DNA from: Janthinobacterium sp. Marseille
GTDB lineage: Bacteria > Pseudomonadota > Gammaproteobacteria > Burkholderiales > Burkholderiaceae_D
NCBI RefSeq assembly: GCF_000013625.1
Contig: NC_009659.1
Span: 868,001 to 932,000, forward strand
Reading direction: 5' to 3'
Length of the DNA stretch: 64,000 bases
In this document: piece after piece, positions 62,213 through 64,000 of the stretch
How the letters are laid out: every line of letters starts with the position of its first letter
Numbering within the stretch: the first letter of the stretch is position 1
Notes under the pieces: model-generated
Seen by the model: only the letters and a program-made list of their open reading frames with translations
The model's database searches: none
What the model was told of the DNA's origin: nothing
Made by a program: the position numbers and the translations under genes

Positions 62213-63406
62213 TCAGGGCAGGCGCTGTGCGATTTCACGCACCAGCTGGCGTGCCAGTTTCTGCTTGTCTGCCAGCGGCAAGGCGGTATGCCCTTTGTCG
62301 TCGAACAGTACGAGCTCGTTCTGGTCCTGGCCGAAAGTCTGGTGGCCGATATTGCCGACCAGCAGCGGGATATTCTTTTTCTTGCGCTTGGCTTCGCCGT
62401 ATTCGAGCAGGTTTTCCGATTCGGCGGCAAAGCCGACGCAGTACGGCGCATTTTTCAATGCGGCAACAGCAGCCAGGATATCGGTGTTTTGTTCGAAAGC
62501 CAGCGATGGTGCATCACCGGCTGCATTCTTTTTCAGTTTCTGTGCGCTGACATTGGCGACGCGCCAGTCGGCGACTGCAGCCACTGCGATGAAGATGTGT
62601 TGTGCGCTGATGCGCGACATCACGACATCGTGCATTTGTTCGGCGGTCTGCACATTGATGCGTTGTACGCCGTACGGAGCATCGAGTGCGGTCGGGCCGG
62701 ATACCAGCGTGACGTCGGCACCGGCTTCGCGCGCGGCACGGGCAATCGCATAGCCCATCTTGCCGGACGAGAGGTTGGTGATGCCGCGTACCGGGTCTAT
62801 CGGTTCGAAGGTTGGTCCGGCGGTTACCATCACGCTTTTGCCGACCAGCAGGTTGGGCTGGAAGGATGCAATGATTTCTTCCAGCAATTGTTCCGGTTCC
62901 AGCATGCGGCCCATACCGGTTTCGCCACAGGCTTGCTCACCGGCGTCAGGGCCGAGTACGGCAATGCGATCTGCTTTCAGTTGCGCCACGTTACGACGTG
63001 TAGCCGGGTTTTGCCACATCTCTACATTCATGGCCGGTGCTACCAGCAAAGGCAGTGTGTCGGGACGGGCCACGCATAAAGTGGAGAGCAGGTCGTCGCA
63101 TGCACCATGCGCGAGCTTGAAGATGAAGTCGGCGGAGCAGGGTGCGATCACAATCGCATCCGCATCACGTGTCAGGTCGATGTGCGGCATATTGTTGGCT
63201 ACGCGCGCATCCCATTGATCGGTGACGACCGGATGGCCGGACAGTGCCTGCATGGTGACCGGTGTGATGAAGTGGGTGGCGGCATTCGTCATGACCACCT
63301 GCACTTGCGCGCCGGCCTTGCCGAGCGCGCGTGTCAGTTCTGCCGCTTTATAACAGGCGACGCCGCCGGTTAATCCCAGTACGATTTTTTTACCAGCAAG
63401 ATCCAT
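62213..63406 (-). CDS. coaBC: Bifunctional phosphopantothenoylcysteine decarboxylase/synthetase
   Basis: This 397-residue enzyme makes phosphopantetheine in coenzyme A synthesis. The N-terminal flavoprotein domain starts KIVLGLTGGVACYKAAELTRALG, has PAMNVEMWQNPATRRNVAQL and the cysteine of EQACGETGMGRMLEP. The C-terminal synthetase domain has TAGPTFEPIDPVRGITNLSSGKMGYAIARAA and KKKNIPLLVGN. Its neighbours lspA and dut are conserved. Confidence 0.96.
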   Translation of the reverse strand: MDLAGKKIVLGLTGGVACYKAAELTRALGKAGAQVQVVMTNAATHFITPVTMQALSGHPVVTDQWDARVANNMPHIDLTRDADAIVIAPCSADFIFKLAHGACDDLLSTLCVARPDTLPLLVAPAMNVEMWQNPATRRNVAQLKADRIAVLGPDAGEQACGETGMGRMLEPEQLLEEIIASFQPNLLVGKSVMVTAGPTFEPIDPVRGITNLSSGKMGYAIARAAREAGADVTLVSGPTALDAPYGVQRINVQTAEQMHDVVMSRISAQHIFIAVAAVADWRVANVSAQKLKKNAAGDAPSLAFEQNTDILAAVAALKNAPYCVGFAAESENLLEYGEAKRKKKNIPLLVGNIGHQTFGQDQNELVLFDDKGHTALPLADKQKLARQLVREIAQRLP

Positions 63407-63461
63407 GAAGGACTCTCCTGAAAGATGTGCGGGCTAGTGTATCAGCTTGCGCGCGGCAGGC

Positions 63462-63959
63462 TCATTTTCCGACGCGTCGCAGCTCGTCGTAGATAAACAA
63501 TACGGCACCGATGCAAATCGCGCTGTCGGCGATGTTGAAGGCAGGCCAGTGCCAGCCGCCGATATGGACATCGAGGAAATCGATGACATGGCCGTACAGT
63601 ACACGGTCGATCACATTGCCGATGGCACCACCGAGTATCAGGGCCAGCGCCCAGCAAAACAGGCGTTGCCCGGCATGCTTTTTCAGCAGGTAAATGATGA
63701 AGATGGCTGCGCCTATCCCCATTATTGTAAAGAAGTAACGTTGCCAGCCGGTTTCTGATGCGAGGAAGCTGAAGGCAGCGCCCTTGTTATACACCAGTAC
63801 CAGGTTGAAGAAAGACGTCACCGCATGCGATTCGCCATAGACGAAGAGGCGGGTAATCGTGATTTTGGTGATTTGATCGAGCAGGACCAGGACGGCGGCG
63901 ATGCCTAGCCATGGAAGCATGCTGCTGGAGGATGAGAAGTAACGTTTATTGGAAGCCAT
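63462..63959 (-). CDS. lspA: Lipoprotein signal peptidase (signal peptidase II)
   Basis: This 165-residue inner-membrane aspartyl protease cleaves prolipoproteins. It has four helices and the catalytic aspartates in [39 protein letters not shown], plus [11 protein letters not shown] near residue 28. It is directly upstream of coaBC. The last 41 bases of the window may hold the end of the preceding gene (ileS in many relatives), but they are too short to call. Confidence 0.96.
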   Translation of the reverse strand: MASNKRYFSSSSSMLPWLGIAAVLVLLDQITKITITRLFVYGESHAVTSFFNLVLVYNKGAAFSFLASETGWQRYFFTIMGIGAAIFIIYLLKKHAGQRLFCWALALILGGAIGNVIDRVLYGHVIDFLDVHIGGWHWPAFNIADSAICIGAVLFIYDELRRVGK

Positions 63960-64000
63960 CGCTATCTTTGCCGGTAAGTGTCGTAAAAATCGCTCCGGCC

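Noticed and set aside
63960-64000. 3' end of ileS
   Set aside because: Only 41 bases remain and no frame shows a recognisable IleS C terminus, so no feature is claimed.

Overview
The window looks like a chromosomal segment of a betaproteobacterium, most likely family Oxalobacteraceae (Herminiimonas/Janthinobacterium type). This rests on the codon style, the lspA-coaBC-dut housekeeping block, Bug/Tct-type solute transporters and cysTWA followed by a CysB-type regulator. I could not run a database search, so the assignment is by recognition only. No rRNA, tRNA or CRISPR array was seen.

Region 1 (1-24 kb) is mostly catabolic. A MarR-type regulator (5391-5906) sits beside four copies of a near-perfect ATGTGGTGCACCACAT palindrome. 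It separates a leftward operon (amidohydrolase, AtzH/HpxZ-like protein, amidase, DUF1116/AllG-like protein, MocA-like molybdenum cofactor nucleotidyltransferase) from a rightward operon (three-subunit molybdenum hydroxylase, CoxG-like protein, branched-chain-type ABC transporter, XdhC, formamidase/acetamidase, two XapX proteins). Together they read as uptake, hydroxylation, ring opening and amide or carbamoyl hydrolysis of an unidentified N-heterocycle or ureide. Two tandem DUF1254-type secreted proteins, a DUF3297 protein, a small membrane protein and a methionine aminopeptidase coupled to a ParD-like protein follow.

Region 2 (24.2-30.9 kb) is a copper-resistance locus: a CusS/CusR-type two-component system divergent from copABCD, with a CATTAC-N6-GTAATG operator between them.

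Region 3 (about 31.1-49.35 kb) is a visibly AT-richer defence island that appears to be one Tn7-like transposon. It encodes TnsA, TnsB, TnsC and a short TniQ. Both edges carry a ladder of about 26-bp degenerate repeats (core GAAAnTGAGATTTTTTG) in inverted orientation, as expected for TnsB sites. The cargo is a metallophosphoesterase-STAND NTPase bracketed by two IS21-family remnants, a complete retron (PRTase-like protein, winged-helix protein, msr-msd RNA with a 10-bp a1/a2 repeat, reverse transcriptase with NALAH, YADD and VTG), a HAD hydrolase, a possible antisense RNA/small peptide pair, two unrecognised genes, and an IetA/IetS-type AAA ATPase-subtilase pair.

Region 4 (49.4-64 kb) returns to core genes: cysTWA-cysB for sulfate uptake; a tripartite tricarboxylate transporter operon with an alpha/beta hydrolase, a beta-hydroxyacid dehydrogenase, a cupin and a GlcG-like protein, divergent from a LysR regulator; then an M48-like lipoprotein that lacks the first HEXXH histidine, dut, coaBC and lspA.
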